Position numbers and translations under genes: made by a program. A DNA stretch of 64,000 nucleotides from Photobacterium sp. DA100 (GTDB lineage: Bacteria > Pseudomonadota > Gammaproteobacteria > Enterobacterales > Vibrionaceae), in the NCBI RefSeq assembly GCF_029223585.1, contig NZ_CP119423.1, positions 310,001 through 374,000 on the forward strand, written 5' to 3'. Below the pieces are notes generated by a model that saw nothing but the letters and a program-made list of their open reading frames with translations, had not been told where the DNA came from and ran no database searches. Each line of letters begins with the position of its first letter. Position 1 is the first letter of the stretch. This document shows, piece after piece, positions 30,055 through 39,832 of this stretch.

Positions 30055-31413
30055 TTAGACAAGAAAGAGGGTCGCTAAGCCGAGGAAGACCGACAGGCCG
30101 ACGATATCGGTGATGGTGGTCAGGGCCATCCCGCCCGCCAGTGCCGGGTCGATATCCATTTTCTTGAGCATGATTGGAATACACACCCCGGCAATACCGG
30201 CAACCAGTAGGTTGGTCAGCATGGCACCGGCGATAATGGCGCCGAGCAGCAGGTTGCCTTTCCATAGTACGACCACACCACCAATGATGGCAGCCCAGAG
30301 GATACCGTTGAGTAGGCCGACGCGGGCTTCCTTGCTTAATAGCCAACGGGTGTTGGTGTCCCCGATATGGCCCACGGCCAAACCGCGGATCACTAGGGCG
30401 ACAGTTTGGTTACCGGCAACACCGCCCATCGAGGGAACGATGGTCATCAGGATGGCAATGGCCGCCATTTGCTCAAGCGTGTCTTCGAACAGGTTGGAGA
30501 CCGATGCGGCCGCCAGTGCTGCCAGCACGTTGACGCCGAGCCAGATACTGCGCCGCTTGGCCGATTTGACCACCGGTGCAAAGGTGTCCTCGTCGTCATC
30601 CATACCGGCCATACTCATCATCGAGTGCTCGGCCTCTTCACGGATGATATCAACCACGTCATCGATGGTGATACGGCCGACGAGCTGGTTGTCGGCATCG
30701 ACGACTGGCGCTGACAGCCAGTTGCGGCGTTCGAACAGGTTGGCCACTTCGCCGTCATCCATATCGACCGGGATTGCTTCGTCGGCATCGTCCATCACAT
30801 CATGGATTTCGGTATCCGGTTGGGTGGTGATCAGGGTGGCGAGCGACAGGTGGCCGATCAGCATTTCGTTCTGATCGACTACGTACAAGGCATCAGTGGC
30901 TTCCGGCAGCTCACCCTTCATGCGCAGGTAGCGTAGCACCACATCGGCAGTCACATCACCGCGGATGGTGATGAAGTCGGTGCTCATGATCCCACCGGCG
31001 GTTTCCTCCGGATAGGCCAGTGCCTTTTCGACCCGGTGCCGGTCGGTGGCATCCATCTGGGCCAGAACTTCCTGGTACTTGCTATCTGGCAGGCTACGCA
31101 GGACGTAAGCGACATCATCGGTTTCCATGCCCTCGGTAACTGCTGCCAGTTTATCCGGTGCCATCTGGGCCACAATGCCGTCTTTGACGTCTTCCGACAG
31201 CTCGTCAAGGATCTCGCCTTGCTCTTCGGGATCGGTCAGTTGCCACAGCACCTGACGCTCTTTGGGTGGAGAGGCCTCTAGTAGGTGGGCAATATCTTCC
31301 GGCTCCATATCCTGGAGCATACGGCGGACATGGACAAACATGCCGTTTTCAAGCGCCTGGTTGACTTCTTGCAGCGTTTGATGAGTTTGATCTTGATCGA
31401 TGACATCGGCCAT
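30055..31413 (-). CDS. mgtE: Magnesium transporter MgtE
   Basis: 452 residues from the ATG at 31411-31413; the frame stays open for 30 more codons upstream, but MADVIDQDQ is the usual kind of start. There is a cytoplasmic N domain with a LxxxxPE-type helical repeat (about 30-130), two CBS domains (about 135-255), then five membrane helices (about 285-450) with the Gly-Gly-Met-Ala-Leu block near 433 that lines the pore. It is a Mg2+ channel gated by intracellular Mg2+. Confidence 0.94.
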   Translation of the reverse strand: MADVIDQDQTHQTLQEVNQALENGMFVHVRRMLQDMEPEDIAHLLEASPPKERQVLWQLTDPEEQGEILDELSEDVKDGIVAQMAPDKLAAVTEGMETDDVAYVLRSLPDSKYQEVLAQMDATDRHRVEKALAYPEETAGGIMSTDFITIRGDVTADVVLRYLRMKGELPEATDALYVVDQNEMLIGHLSLATLITTQPDTEIHDVMDDADEAIPVDMDDGEVANLFERRNWLSAPVVDADNQLVGRITIDDVVDIIREEAEHSMMSMAGMDDDEDTFAPVVKSAKRRSIWLGVNVLAALAAASVSNLFEDTLEQMAAIAILMTIVPSMGGVAGNQTVALVIRGLAVGHIGDTNTRWLLSKEARVGLLNGILWAAIIGGVVVLWKGNLLLGAIIAGAMLTNLLVAGIAGVCIPIMLKKMDIDPALAGGMALTTITDIVGLSVFLGLATLFLV

Positions 31414-31581
31414 TGTTTGCAGTACCCCAAATGACTCAGATGCGAAATACCTCAGCGTATCCGGAATATTCGTGGTGGATGACGGGATGGTATAACAGCG
31501 CAATAAATTGAATTTTAACGCAATCGCTGGGGTGTTGTCTCACCAGATGTGAGAGGAATGATGAATTATTGCGGGATTTAT

Positions 31582-31603
31582 CTGCCCGCAGCCGTACGGG
31601 CAG
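31582..31603 (-). terminator. Possible terminator after npr
   Basis: A 7-bp GC-rich stem (31582-31588 with 31597-31603) lies 20 bases beyond the npr stop on the minus strand. The following bases are only moderately T-rich, so termination may be partial and mgtE could receive read-through from the rpoN operon. Confidence 0.5.
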
Positions 31604-31623
31604 GGGGAGAGCCGCTTCAGGGG

Positions 31624-31899
31624 TTAGTTTTCTTCGTCAAAGCCGGCTTCGATCAGGTCGCTGACCGCATTGATGGCTTGCTCAGCGTCGTCACCGTCTG
31701 CACAGACCTGCACCTGTTGGCCCTGGGCCGATTCAAGCATCAACAGGCCCATGACACTGTCAGCGGTGGCGCTTTTTTCACCGTTGCTGATGGTGATGAC
31801 GGACTCGAAACTTTGTGCCAGCTCAACCAGTTTGATTGCTGCCCGGGCATGCAGGCCCAGGCGGTTTTTGATAAATAGCTCACGAGAGAACACGGTCAT
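31624..31899 (-). CDS. ptsO: Nitrogen PTS phosphocarrier NPr (PtsO)
   Basis: 91 residues of the HPr fold. The active His17 lies in the GLHARAA motif and the C-terminal part has a Ser-Ala-Thr-Ala-Asp-Ser region in place of the HPr regulatory Ser block. It carries phosphate from PtsP to PtsN (EIIA-Ntr). It overlaps the end of rapZ by 4 bases and closes the rpoN gene group as in Escherichia coli. Confidence 0.95.
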   Translation of the reverse strand: MTVFSRELFIKNRLGLHARAAIKLVELAQSFESVITISNGEKSATADSVMGLLMLESAQGQQVQVCADGDDAEQAINAVSDLIEAGFDEEN

Positions 31900-32747
31900 G
31901 ATTTGCTTTCCAGCGTGCGGTGTCTCACCTGGACTTGATGCCCTTCGTAGCGGAAGTACTCGGCCAACTGCTGGGTAATGTAGACCGAGCGGTGCTGGCC
32001 GCCGGTGCAGCCAATGGCCACGGTCAGGTAGCTGCGGTTGTTCTTCTCCAGCATTGGTAGCCAGGTTTCGATGAAGTTGCGAATTTGGTAGATCAGCTGG
32101 CTGACCTCGGCATGGCCCGCGAGGTAGTCTTTGACTTCCTGATCTAAGCCGGTCAATGGCTTGAGTTCCGGAATCCAGTGTGGATTGGGTAGGAATCGGA
32201 CATCAAACACATAGTCAGCATCGTTCGGCAGGCCGTGCTTGAAGCCGAATGATTCGAACACCATGATCAGCTCGCGCGAATCGCGGCCGAGTACCCGCGA
32301 GCGCACGGTTTCACTCAGGTCGTGGATCGACTTGGTGGTGGTATCTATGACCAGATCTGCCCGTGCCTTGAGGCTGGAAAGCTGGGTGCTCTCTGACAGA
32401 ATCGCTTGCTCAAGGCTCATGCCATGGCGGGAGAGCGGATGCAGGCGGCGGGTTTCGCTATAGCGCTTGACCAGCGTCTTGTCGTCGGCATCAAGGTAGA
32501 TCACGTTGACATCGACGTCGTCACCGAGGGTATCCAGGGTGTGGCTGATGTCCTCGGGATCTTCCGGCATGTTACGCACATCGATACTGACGGCGATGTT
32601 TTGCTGGTTTCCCTGCTGGGTCTTGATGAATTGAGGCAGTAGGTTTACCGGGAGGTTATCAACACAGTAATAGCCCAGATCCTCTAATACCCGCAGGGCA
32701 ATAGATTTACCTGAGCCCGAGCGTCCGCTTACGACCATTAGCATCAT
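31896..32747 (-). CDS. rapZ: RNase adaptor and nucleotide-binding protein RapZ
   Basis: 283 residues. Walker A GRSGSGKS spans 8-15. The C-terminal domain has the family block [12 protein letters not shown]. In enterobacteria RapZ binds GlcN6P and guides RNase E to the small RNA GlmZ, controlling glmS; conservation of this target here is not tested. It is followed by ptsO with a 4-base overlap. Confidence 0.96.
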   Translation of the reverse strand: MMLMVVSGRSGSGKSIALRVLEDLGYYCVDNLPVNLLPQFIKTQQGNQQNIAVSIDVRNMPEDPEDISHTLDTLGDDVDVNVIYLDADDKTLVKRYSETRRLHPLSRHGMSLEQAILSESTQLSSLKARADLVIDTTTKSIHDLSETVRSRVLGRDSRELIMVFESFGFKHGLPNDADYVFDVRFLPNPHWIPELKPLTGLDQEVKDYLAGHAEVSQLIYQIRNFIETWLPMLEKNNRSYLTVAIGCTGGQHRSVYITQQLAEYFRYEGHQVQVRHRTLESKS

Positions 32748-32787
32748 GGCTGGCAGTCCTTAACATTCATAGATGGTATAGGGGTCA

Positions 32788-33237
32788 TTATGAATCACAG
32801 GTAAGTATTTGATAAAGCTCTTCGTCACTTTTTGCGGTGCGTAGCTGCTTACAAACCTGTTTGTTGCTGAGCTTTTCAGCCATGCTTGAAAGGGTTTTGA
32901 GGTGCTCTTGGCACTGTTCATCGGGTACCAGCAGGGCAAAAAGAAGGTCGACAGGTTGGTTGTCGATGGCATCGAATTGGATAGGGTCCTGGCACTGGAT
33001 CAAAACGGCAATAGCGTGGTCACTGCTGCTGATTCGACCGTGTGGGATAGCGATACCGTTACCGATCCCGGTACTGCCCATTTTTTCACGGTTGAGCATG
33101 CACTCAAACAGTGGCTGCGGATTTTGGTCAAGATGCTTGGCAGCGACTTCGCTGATGATTTCCAAGGCACGTTTCTTACTGGAGCAAGGGACTGCACTTT
33201 TCGTGCAGTCCAGGCTCAATACATTACTCAGTTGCAT
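32788..33237 (-). CDS. ptsN: Nitrogen PTS EIIA component PtsN
   Basis: 149 residues. The phosphorylated His66 lies in GIAIPHGR. The fold is the EIIA-Ntr mannitol/fructose type. In relatives the unphosphorylated form controls potassium uptake and other regulators. It starts 3 bases after the hpf stop, and a gap of 40 bases separates it from rapZ. Confidence 0.96.
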   Translation of the reverse strand: MQLSNVLSLDCTKSAVPCSSKKRALEIISEVAAKHLDQNPQPLFECMLNREKMGSTGIGNGIAIPHGRISSSDHAIAVLIQCQDPIQFDAIDNQPVDLLFALLVPDEQCQEHLKTLSSMAEKLSNKQVCKQLRTAKSDEELYQILTCDS

Positions 33238-33240
33238 GAT

Positions 33241-33528
33241 TCAGTGGCTGTTGAGCTTATCTTTGTGTTTGTTAAGTTGACGCACCAGTTTATCAGTTAA
33301 TGCGTCAATAGCGGCATACATATTTTCCGAATCCGCCTTTGCGTGGATTTCTCCAGCGTTAATGTGCAAGGTTGCCTCGGCAACTTGCTGCAGTTTCTCA
33401 ACGTTTAGGATGACATGGACATTATTGATTTTATCGAAAAACCGCTCTAGCTTATTGAACTTCGTCTCCACGTACTCACGCATGGATGGGGTAATTTCAA
33501 CATGGTGGCCAGTGAGATTGATTTGCAT
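33241..33528 (-). CDS. hpf: Ribosome hibernation promoting factor, short form
   Basis: 95 residues from the ATG at 33526-33528, chosen because AAGGA is then 8 bases upstream; two residues more are possible. The sequence MQINLTGHHVEITPSMREYV and the KADSENMYAAIDAL block are typical. The short HPF binds the 30S subunit and helps form 100S dimers in stationary phase. It lies between rpoN and ptsN in the conserved order. Confidence 0.96.
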   Translation of the reverse strand: MQINLTGHHVEITPSMREYVETKFNKLERFFDKINNVHVILNVEKLQQVAEATLHINAGEIHAKADSENMYAAIDALTDKLVRQLNKHKDKLNSH

Positions 33529-33554
33529 AGACATCTTCCTTCTTGTTGCGTCTG

Positions 33555-35045
33555 TTAGAGCAGACGTTTTCTCTGATTGGACGGCGGAATACCTAGCGAT
33601 TCACGGTATTTGGCAATGGTCCGTCTTGCTACCATGATCCCTTGTTCCGCCAGTAATGTCGCGATTTTGCTGTCACTCAGCGGCTTGGCCTGGTTTTCGG
33701 CGGCAACCAGCTTTTTCACCAAGGCCCGGATAGCGGTGGACGAACACTCGCCACCGTTATCGGTGCTGACGTGACTGGAGAAGAAGTATTTCAGTTCAAA
33801 AATCCCGCGCGGCGTATGCATGTATTTTTGCGTTGTCACGCGGGAGATGGTCGATTCATGCATATCGACCGCCAGGGCAATGTCGTTAAGTACCATCGGC
33901 TTCATGGCTTCCTCGCCATATTCAAAGAAGTCCTGTTGGTGCTCGACAATGCAGCGGGCGACTTTCAGTAAGGTTTCGTTGCGGCTTTCCAGGCTCTTGA
34001 TCAGCCATTTGGCGTCTTGCAAATGGGTACGGATGAACTGGCTGTCAGCCGAGTTGCGGGCGTTTTTGCTTAGCGCGGCATACTGCTCATTGACCCGGAT
34101 CCGCGGCACGCTGTCTGGATTGATCGTGACCACCCACTTGCCGTGATCTTTGAATACCGAGACATCAGGCACGACATATTCGGTCTCGGAAGCCATGACC
34201 CGGTTGCCAGGGCGTGGATCCAAACCGTGGATCAGTTGCATGACTTGCTTGAGCTCAGGCTCTTTGAGCTTGGTATCGCGCATCAGCTGGCGGTAGTCGC
34301 GGTTGGCCAGAAGATCGATATAATCGGTCAGCAGCATTCGGGCCTCGGCGAGCCAAGGGGTATCCGGCTGGAAGGTGGCCAGCTGCAGCAGCAGGCACTC
34401 TTGCAGGTTGCGAGAAGCCACGCCAAGTGGGTCAAATTGCTGGACTCGCTTGAGCACCGCTTCGACTTCATCGAGCTCGACTTCGTCATCCCCCAAGCTG
34501 TCAAGAATGTCTTCGGCCGAGCAGGTGAGGTAGCCTTTTTCGTCGATGGCATCAATGATGGCGGTCGCGATGGTACGGTCTGTCTCGCTAAACGGGGTCA
34601 GCTCTACCTGCCACATCAGGTAGTCTTGCAGGCTCTCGGTCGTTTCCCCCTGGTAGACCGGCATGTCGTCATCCAATGCGATACCGGTGTTGCCGGTACT
34701 GGCACTGTAGACATCGTCCCAGGTGGTATCGACAGGGAGATCTTCCGGCATTTCCTGCTGTTCAATGGCATCGGAGGTATCAAATGCTTCGGAATCAGCG
34801 ACTTCGGACAGGCCATCATCATTGCTGCTATCGCCTGTTTCTGATGCCGTTGAGTTGTTGTCTTCGTCGCCACTGGTGGCTTCAGGGGTCCCTTCTTCCA
34901 GCTCGAGTAATGGGTTTGCATCCAATGCTTCCTGGATTTCCTGTTGCAAATCCAGGGTAGATAGCTGCAACAAGCGAATAGCTTGCTGTAGCTGCGGCGT
35001 CATTGCCAATTGTTGACCAAGTTTAAGCTGGAGCGAGGTTTTCAT
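33555..35045 (-). CDS. rpoN: RNA polymerase sigma-54 factor RpoN
   Basis: 496 residues. The N-terminal activator-interaction region is Gln- and Leu-rich ([15 protein letters not shown]), followed by an acidic spacer (about 50-130), the core-binding region, and the C-terminal RpoN box [10 protein letters not shown] (about 475-484) that contacts the -24 element. In Vibrionaceae it controls flagella, nitrogen use and often biofilm genes, through partner activators not present in this window. Confidence 0.97.
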   Translation of the reverse strand: MKTSLQLKLGQQLAMTPQLQQAIRLLQLSTLDLQQEIQEALDANPLLELEEGTPEATSGDEDNNSTASETGDSSNDDGLSEVADSEAFDTSDAIEQQEMPEDLPVDTTWDDVYSASTGNTGIALDDDMPVYQGETTESLQDYLMWQVELTPFSETDRTIATAIIDAIDEKGYLTCSAEDILDSLGDDEVELDEVEAVLKRVQQFDPLGVASRNLQECLLLQLATFQPDTPWLAEARMLLTDYIDLLANRDYRQLMRDTKLKEPELKQVMQLIHGLDPRPGNRVMASETEYVVPDVSVFKDHGKWVVTINPDSVPRIRVNEQYAALSKNARNSADSQFIRTHLQDAKWLIKSLESRNETLLKVARCIVEHQQDFFEYGEEAMKPMVLNDIALAVDMHESTISRVTTQKYMHTPRGIFELKYFFSSHVSTDNGGECSSTAIRALVKKLVAAENQAKPLSDSKIATLLAEQGIMVARRTIAKYRESLGIPPSNQRKRLL

Positions 35046-35153
35046 ATTATTGTATGTACCTTATTTTTGTCGCTGGTTTTACTGCCTAATACCCAAAATA
35101 TTGTTCGAATCCTCTGCTTCCACATCGGCTTCCATGAAGCATCTATAAATTAA

Positions 35154-35879
35154 CTATAGACGGAACTGGTCACCCAGATAGACTCGTTTTACATGTTCAT
35201 CATTGAGCACTTCTGTTGGCGTACCATGGGCAATCAGGTGCCCTTGGCTGACGATGTAGGCTTGCTCACATACATCCAGCGTTTCCCTTACATTATGATC
35301 GGTGATCAGTACGCCAAGCCCACGATCGCGCAAATGCTCAATGATTTTCTTGATATCGATCACGGATATAGGGTCAACGCCGGCAAAAGGCTCATCCAAC
35401 AGGATGAATTTTGGGTTGGCGGCCAGTGCCCGAGCAATTTCTACCCGGCGCCTTTCCCCCCCTGATAGTGCCATACCTAAGCTGTTACGAATGTGCTGTA
35501 TGTTGAATTCATCCAACAATTCTTCCAGTTTTTCCTGACGTTCGAGCCGAGACAGCTCCTTACGGGTCTGCAGGACGGCCATCAGGTTATCGTGGACAGA
35601 TAGCTTGCGGAAAATAGACGCTTCCTGCGGCAGGTAGCCGATCCCCATGCGCGAGCGATTGTGCATCGGCTGCAGGCTGATATCGGTATCATCAATGGTG
35701 ATGGTACCTTCGTCGCGGGCTACCAGGCCGACAATCATGTAGAAAGAGGTTGTCTTGCCGGCACCGTTAGGGCCCAGCAAGCCGACGATTTTGCCCGACT
35801 CAACCTGCAGGCTGACATCAGAAACCACTTTGCGGCCGTTATAGCTTTTGGCCAGGTGTTGTGCTTTTAAGATTGCCAT
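35154..35879 (-). CDS. lptB: LPS export ABC ATPase LptB
   Basis: 241 residues. Walker A GPNGAGKT (36-43), signature LSGGERRR, Walker [11 protein letters not shown] and the switch His in [10 protein letters not shown] are all present. LptB with LptF and LptG, which are not in this window, extracts LPS from the inner membrane and pushes it along LptC and LptA. A gap of 108 bases to rpoN shows no clear terminator, so they may be co-transcribed. Confidence 0.97.
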   Translation of the reverse strand: MAILKAQHLAKSYNGRKVVSDVSLQVESGKIVGLLGPNGAGKTTSFYMIVGLVARDEGTITIDDTDISLQPMHNRSRMGIGYLPQEASIFRKLSVHDNLMAVLQTRKELSRLERQEKLEELLDEFNIQHIRNSLGMALSGGERRRVEIARALAANPKFILLDEPFAGVDPISVIDIKKIIEHLRDRGLGVLITDHNVRETLDVCEQAYIVSQGHLIAHGTPTEVLNDEHVKRVYLGDQFRL

Positions 35880-35886
35880 AGCGTGG

Positions 35887-36390
35887 TTACTTCTTGTCGT
35901 TGTTCAGCTGGTTAGGCTGGAGGATCGTGGTGACGCGCTGCTTCTTGCCGCTCTCGGCAACCAGTTTCTGCTGGTCGATGCGGTAGCTGATCACGTTACC
36001 TTTGATTTCGCTGCCTTCCTGAACCAGGACGGCGTCCTCGGTCATCTTGAGGAACTCAGAGGCCGTCTCATAGCGCATTTTCTTGGCTGAGCCGTCGATT
36101 GGCTTGCCGTCGTCCATGACCTGGTGGAATGTCGCCGGGTTGCCATAGGCATCGATTGTCTCTCTGCCTTCCTGGCCTCCAGGGCGCGTGACGACTACTT
36201 TATCAGCCCGGATGTCGATACTGCCTTGGCGCAGGATGACGTTGCCGGTGAAGGTCACGATATTCTTCTGAATATCCAACTCCTGGTTGTCTGAGTCGAT
36301 ATAGATAGGCTGCTCGGTGTCATTACTCAGTGCCCAGCTGGCGGTGCTCAGGCACAGGCAGAGCAGGGTTGTTAATTTATAGCGCTTCAT
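35887..36390 (-). CDS. lptA: Periplasmic LPS bridge protein LptA
   Basis: 167 residues with a signal peptide ending near SWALS (about residue 21). The OstA/beta-jellyroll domain has the [12 protein letters not shown] and [11 protein letters not shown] strands. It polymerises into the bridge carrying LPS from LptC to LptD. It overlaps lptC by 14 bases and lies 7 bases before lptB. Confidence 0.95.
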   Translation of the reverse strand: MKRYKLTTLLCLCLSTASWALSNDTEQPIYIDSDNQELDIQKNIVTFTGNVILRQGSIDIRADKVVVTRPGGQEGRETIDAYGNPATFHQVMDDGKPIDGSAKKMRYETASEFLKMTEDAVLVQEGSEIKGNVISYRIDQQKLVAESGKKQRVTTILQPNQLNNDKK

Positions 36391-36934
36391 ATCTACCTTT
36401 TACATTATTCAATAAGGTGGCGATGTTACGGTCCATGTTGCCTTTCATGCCTGTTCCCTCGTTTTGGAAGGCATCACCGGTAATAATGACATGATCCGGT
36501 GTATCGAAGTCTTTGTTGACCAAATTCAGGCGCAGGGTATCGGTCTGAATCACACGAACTGCAGACTCTGGCAACAAGTTGAATATGCGGACATTGCCGG
36601 TCATTTGCAGGATATGGTTTTTATCTAGTCGTGCTTCATTGGAGCTGATCCGCCATTCGGTTTCACTGCCGTCTTTGTATACCCACAGGACCGGTTCGAC
36701 GAAGTCCGTGTTGCCGCTCTGGCTAAAATGCTCGAGGTGAGCCGCATCTATCTGATAGCTGCGCAGTCCCGACTCATTGTAGGACGTATTGACAACGGAC
36801 TTACCGGTGAAGATCGGTTTCTCGGCGTCCGGCGCGATCTGAATATCGTCTGCCCAGTGCTTTTCTAGCAGGTAATAGCCTGTCCATGCACAGATGACAA
36901 TCAGCAGTGCATAGAGTAGCCGTTGTAAGGTCAT
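36377..36934 (-). CDS. lptC: LPS transport protein LptC
   Basis: 185 residues: one N-terminal membrane segment (about 4-22) and a periplasmic beta-jellyroll with the DYFLxxFxxxG-like PDAEKPIFTGKSVVNT start. It accepts LPS from LptBFG and passes it to LptA. It overlaps kdsC by 4 bases upstream and lptA by 14 downstream, so the three are coupled. Confidence 0.94.
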   Translation of the reverse strand: MTLQRLLYALLIVICAWTGYYLLEKHWADDIQIAPDAEKPIFTGKSVVNTSYNESGLRSYQIDAAHLEHFSQSGNTDFVEPVLWVYKDGSETEWRISSNEARLDKNHILQMTGNVRIFNLLPESAVRVIQTDTLRLNLVNKDFDTPDHVIITGDAFQNEGTGMKGNMDRNIATLLNNVKGRYEAL

Positions 36935-37482
36935 ATACTTAAGCCTTTATGTTTATCTAATTCCCCACGGGCTTCAAGGATCAGATCACACACTTCGCGA
37001 ACCGCACCGTACCCGCCCTGGATACGGGTGACAAAGTCCGCACGCTGGGCCAGCAGAGGGTGGCCGTCGGCGACACAGACGGAGAGGCCGATTTTTTCCA
37101 TTACTGGCCAATCAATCAGATCATCGCCGATATAGGCGGTGTGCTCTGGCGAAATGTCTAGGTTGGCAAGGATGTCTTGGTAGGCGGCCAGCTTGTTGTC
37201 CTGCCCTTGATAGACATGCTTGATACCCAATGCGGCCATGCGGTTTTCGACAATGGCCGATTTGCGGCCAGTGATGATCGCGACGTCGATACCGGCTGCC
37301 ATCAGGGATTTGATCCCGTAGCCATCCCGGGTATGGAAGGTTTTCAGCTCTTCGCCATCATTTCCCATGTAGATGCGGCCGTCGGAAAAGACGCCGTCGA
37401 CATCGCAGATCAGCAGCTGGATTGTACGGGCGCGGGAAAATACGGCTTGGCTTACAGGGCCGTAGAGGGTCTCGATTTGCAT
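36931..37482 (-). CDS. kdsC: Kdo-8-phosphate phosphatase KdsC
   Basis: 183 residues of the HAD superfamily. Asp27 and Asp29 in the CDVDGVFSDG motif are the nucleophile and acid/base; the GRKSAIVENR and IGDDLIDWPVM blocks hold motifs II to IV. It removes phosphate from Kdo-8-phosphate in the LPS inner-core pathway. Its ATG shares one base with the kdsD stop. Confidence 0.96.
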   Translation of the reverse strand: MQIETLYGPVSQAVFSRARTIQLLICDVDGVFSDGRIYMGNDGEELKTFHTRDGYGIKSLMAAGIDVAIITGRKSAIVENRMAALGIKHVYQGQDNKLAAYQDILANLDISPEHTAYIGDDLIDWPVMEKIGLSVCVADGHPLLAQRADFVTRIQGGYGAVREVCDLILEARGELDKHKGLSI

Positions 37483-38453
37483 TACATTACTCCCGCTTTT
37501 AGTAGGTCGTGCATGTTGAGTGCACCGACCAACATACCGTTGTCGGTGACCAGAAGCCCGCTGATTTTGCGGTCTTCCATTAATTTCAGGCCTTCGGCGG
37601 CCAGTACGTCGGCACGAATTGTCGCCGGGTTACGGGTCATCACCTCGCCAATGGCCGTGGTGTGGATATCAACATGGTTATCCAGAAGGCGGCGGAGATC
37701 ACCATCGGTAAAGATACCAAGTAGTTGCTGGTCATTATCAATGATAGCCGTCATTCCCAAGCCTTTGCGAGAGACTTCCAGCAGGGCGTCTTTGATGAGC
37801 GCCTGCTCGCCGACAACCGGTAGGCGGTCGCCAGTGTGCATGATGTCGCTGATACGGAGCAGCAGCTTACGGCCCAACGCGCCGCCCGGGTGGGAGAGGG
37901 CGAAGTCATCAGCGGTAAAGCCACGGGCTTCCATCAGCGCGATGGCCAGGGCATCGCCCATTGCCAGGGTGGCGGTGGTGCTGGATGTTGGCGCCAGGTT
38001 CAGCGGACAGGCTTCCTTGTTGACGGTGATCTGCAAGTGGATCTGCGACAGTTTTGCCATGCTGGACTCTGGCTTGCCGGTCATGCTGATCAGCGGAATG
38101 CCCAAGCGTTTGATCACCGGTAGCAAGGTCAGGATTTCAGAGGCTTCGCCGGAATTGGAGATAGCAAGTACCACATCGCCCTTTTCAATCATGCCCAAGT
38201 CGCCGTGGCTGGCTTCGCCCGGATGGACGAAAAAGGCTGGGGTGCCGGTACTGGCCAAGGTCGCGGCTATCTTGTTGCCAATGTGGCCCGACTTCCCCAT
38301 CCCCATGATGATGACCTTGCCGTTGCAGTCATTGATCAGCTGGCAGGCCTGGGTAAAACTGCCATTGATGAAATGGGTCAGTCCTTTTAGAGCTTCTGCT
38401 TCAATTTCAATAACTTTGCGGCCGATTTCGCAATAATCAAATGCTGTAGACAT
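37482..38453 (-). CDS. kdsD: Arabinose-5-phosphate isomerase KdsD
   Basis: 323 residues: an SIS isomerase domain (about 35-185) with GKSGHIGNKIAATLASTGTPAFFVHPGEA-type motifs, followed by two CBS domains (about 205-320). It converts ribulose-5-phosphate into arabinose-5-phosphate, the first committed step towards Kdo. It lies between yrbG and kdsC as in E. coli. Confidence 0.96.
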   Translation of the reverse strand: MSTAFDYCEIGRKVIEIEAEALKGLTHFINGSFTQACQLINDCNGKVIIMGMGKSGHIGNKIAATLASTGTPAFFVHPGEASHGDLGMIEKGDVVLAISNSGEASEILTLLPVIKRLGIPLISMTGKPESSMAKLSQIHLQITVNKEACPLNLAPTSSTTATLAMGDALAIALMEARGFTADDFALSHPGGALGRKLLLRISDIMHTGDRLPVVGEQALIKDALLEVSRKGLGMTAIIDNDQQLLGIFTDGDLRRLLDNHVDIHTTAIGEVMTRNPATIRADVLAAEGLKLMEDRKISGLLVTDNGMLVGALNMHDLLKAGVM

Positions 38454-38467
38454 AATATTCCTCTCCG

Positions 38468-39436
38468 TTAGGCCGCTAGATTATAAAACAGATAACCTTG
38501 ATAGGCGATAAAGGTCGCCAGCAGGATGAAGCCCTCTACGCGGTTGATTCGGCGACGTTTTCCAAGTGCCATTAGCACCAGCAAGATAGATACCCCCAAC
38601 ATGACGTAGTAGTCGCGGCCCATTGCCAGCGGGCTCAGGGTTGATGGGTTCAGTAGGCCAGGGATACCCATAACGGCCAGGATATTGAAGACGTTGGAGC
38701 CGATAATGTTGCCGACTGCCATGTCATCTTCGCCCTTGAACAGGCTGGCGATAGATGCCGCCAGTTCCGGCAGGCTGGTACCGATGGCGATAATCGTCAG
38801 GCCGATCACCAGATCACTCATGCCGAAGTATTTTGCGATAGTTACGGCAGAATCAACCAGCATGCTGGCAGCATAAGGCAGCAGAACCAAACCCACCAGG
38901 GTCCACATGATGGCTCTCGGATTGCTGACGCCGTCAGGGATTTCGGATTCCTGCTCTTCAACCAGCGGATCGCCGCCGGTTGCTTTGGCATTGCGGCTGA
39001 TTTTTAGCATCGCGAGCAAAAAGGCCACAAACAGCACGACCAGCAGGACGCCTTCCAGGAATCCAAGGTGGCTGTCCCACAGCAGGGCGCCGGCAATCAG
39101 TGTTACCCCCATCATTAGCGGCAGCTCGCGGCGGATGATCTCCGAGCTGATAGATAGCGGTTTTAGCAGCGCGGTAATACCAAGGATCAGCGCAATATTG
39201 GCAATGTTAGAGCCCAGTACATTTCCGACCGCGGTATCTGTCTTGCCGTCCAGGGCCGCCGTTGCCGATACCATCATTTCTGGTGCAGATGAACCCATGG
39301 CAAGGATGGTCATACCGATGACCAGCGGGGTGACACCTAGATTTTTCGCAAGCGCCGCAGCGCCATAAACAAGTCGATCTGCGCTCCATACCAGTAAAGT
39401 CAGGCCGATACAGAGAAACACGATGGCTTCGAGCAT
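38468..39436 (-). CDS. yrbG: Calcium/sodium antiporter family protein YrbG
   Basis: 322 residues with about ten membrane segments in two inverted halves. Each half contains the alpha-repeat motif of CaCA exchangers: GSSAPEM near residue 48 and GTSLPEL near 218. It is predicted to exchange Ca2+ for Na+; in E. coli no phenotype is clear. It is the first gene of the long minus-strand group and diverges from mlaF. Confidence 0.93.
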   Translation of the reverse strand: MLEAIVFLCIGLTLLVWSADRLVYGAAALAKNLGVTPLVIGMTILAMGSSAPEMMVSATAALDGKTDTAVGNVLGSNIANIALILGITALLKPLSISSEIIRRELPLMMGVTLIAGALLWDSHLGFLEGVLLVVLFVAFLLAMLKISRNAKATGGDPLVEEQESEIPDGVSNPRAIMWTLVGLVLLPYAASMLVDSAVTIAKYFGMSDLVIGLTIIAIGTSLPELAASIASLFKGEDDMAVGNIIGSNVFNILAVMGIPGLLNPSTLSPLAMGRDYYVMLGVSILLVLMALGKRRRINRVEGFILLATFIAYQGYLFYNLAA

Positions 39437-39832
39437 TGTTGTCCCTTTTGTGTAAATGTGCTGGATTGGATCACTGCTGCATGCCAGAAAGGGGGCTGTG
39501 ATCCAATTGGGGTGATAAATTTAAGAGACTAATTTTGACGGTTCGGCCATCAAAAAGAAAGCAAAAGGGGTGAGAAATTCGTTAATACCGGTGGATTTTT
39601 ATGATGTTGGCGTCATGTGAAAACCGTATCGGGCATAATTGGCATGGGGAATGGACTGGCATAGCGAGGGCCGAGAAATCACAGACTTCTTACAGTTCAT
39701 CTCTTGAGTTGGTTGCATAATCTACCTATCATCAAAGGCATAAAGATAACTAATTAATTCTATTCATATAATGTCGCTTGTTATGTTAACAGGCCGGCTA
39801 TCGGACAGGCAGGACTGCCAGATAAGGTAACT
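39437..39832. promoter_or_regulatory. yrbG-mlaF divergent control region
   Basis: 396 bases with no gene. It holds a 10-bp inverted repeat close to yrbG (39465-39474 and 39498-39507) and a TATAAT at 39767-39772 that is a likely -10 for mlaF, though its -35 is weak. The stretch from about 39600 to 39760 is AT-rich with no recognisable motif. Antisense reading frames near 39781 run into mlaF and are not credible genes. Confidence 0.55.
39465..39507. repeat. 10-bp inverted repeat upstream of yrbG
   Basis: ATTGGATCAC at 39465-39474 and its exact reverse complement at 39498-39507, with 23 bases between. The arms lie 29-71 bases before the yrbG start, where a promoter or 5' leader is expected. It could be an operator for a dimeric regulator or an RNA hairpin. 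Confidence 0.8.

Noticed and set aside
31414..31623. Magnesium riboswitch (M-box) ahead of mgtE
   Set aside because: The 210-base leader region has a GC-rich hairpin but none of the conserved M-box words that I could recognise.
37177..38436. 419-codon plus-strand open frame
   Set aside because: It lies opposite kdsD and kdsC, both certain genes; a long antisense frame is expected from their codon bias.
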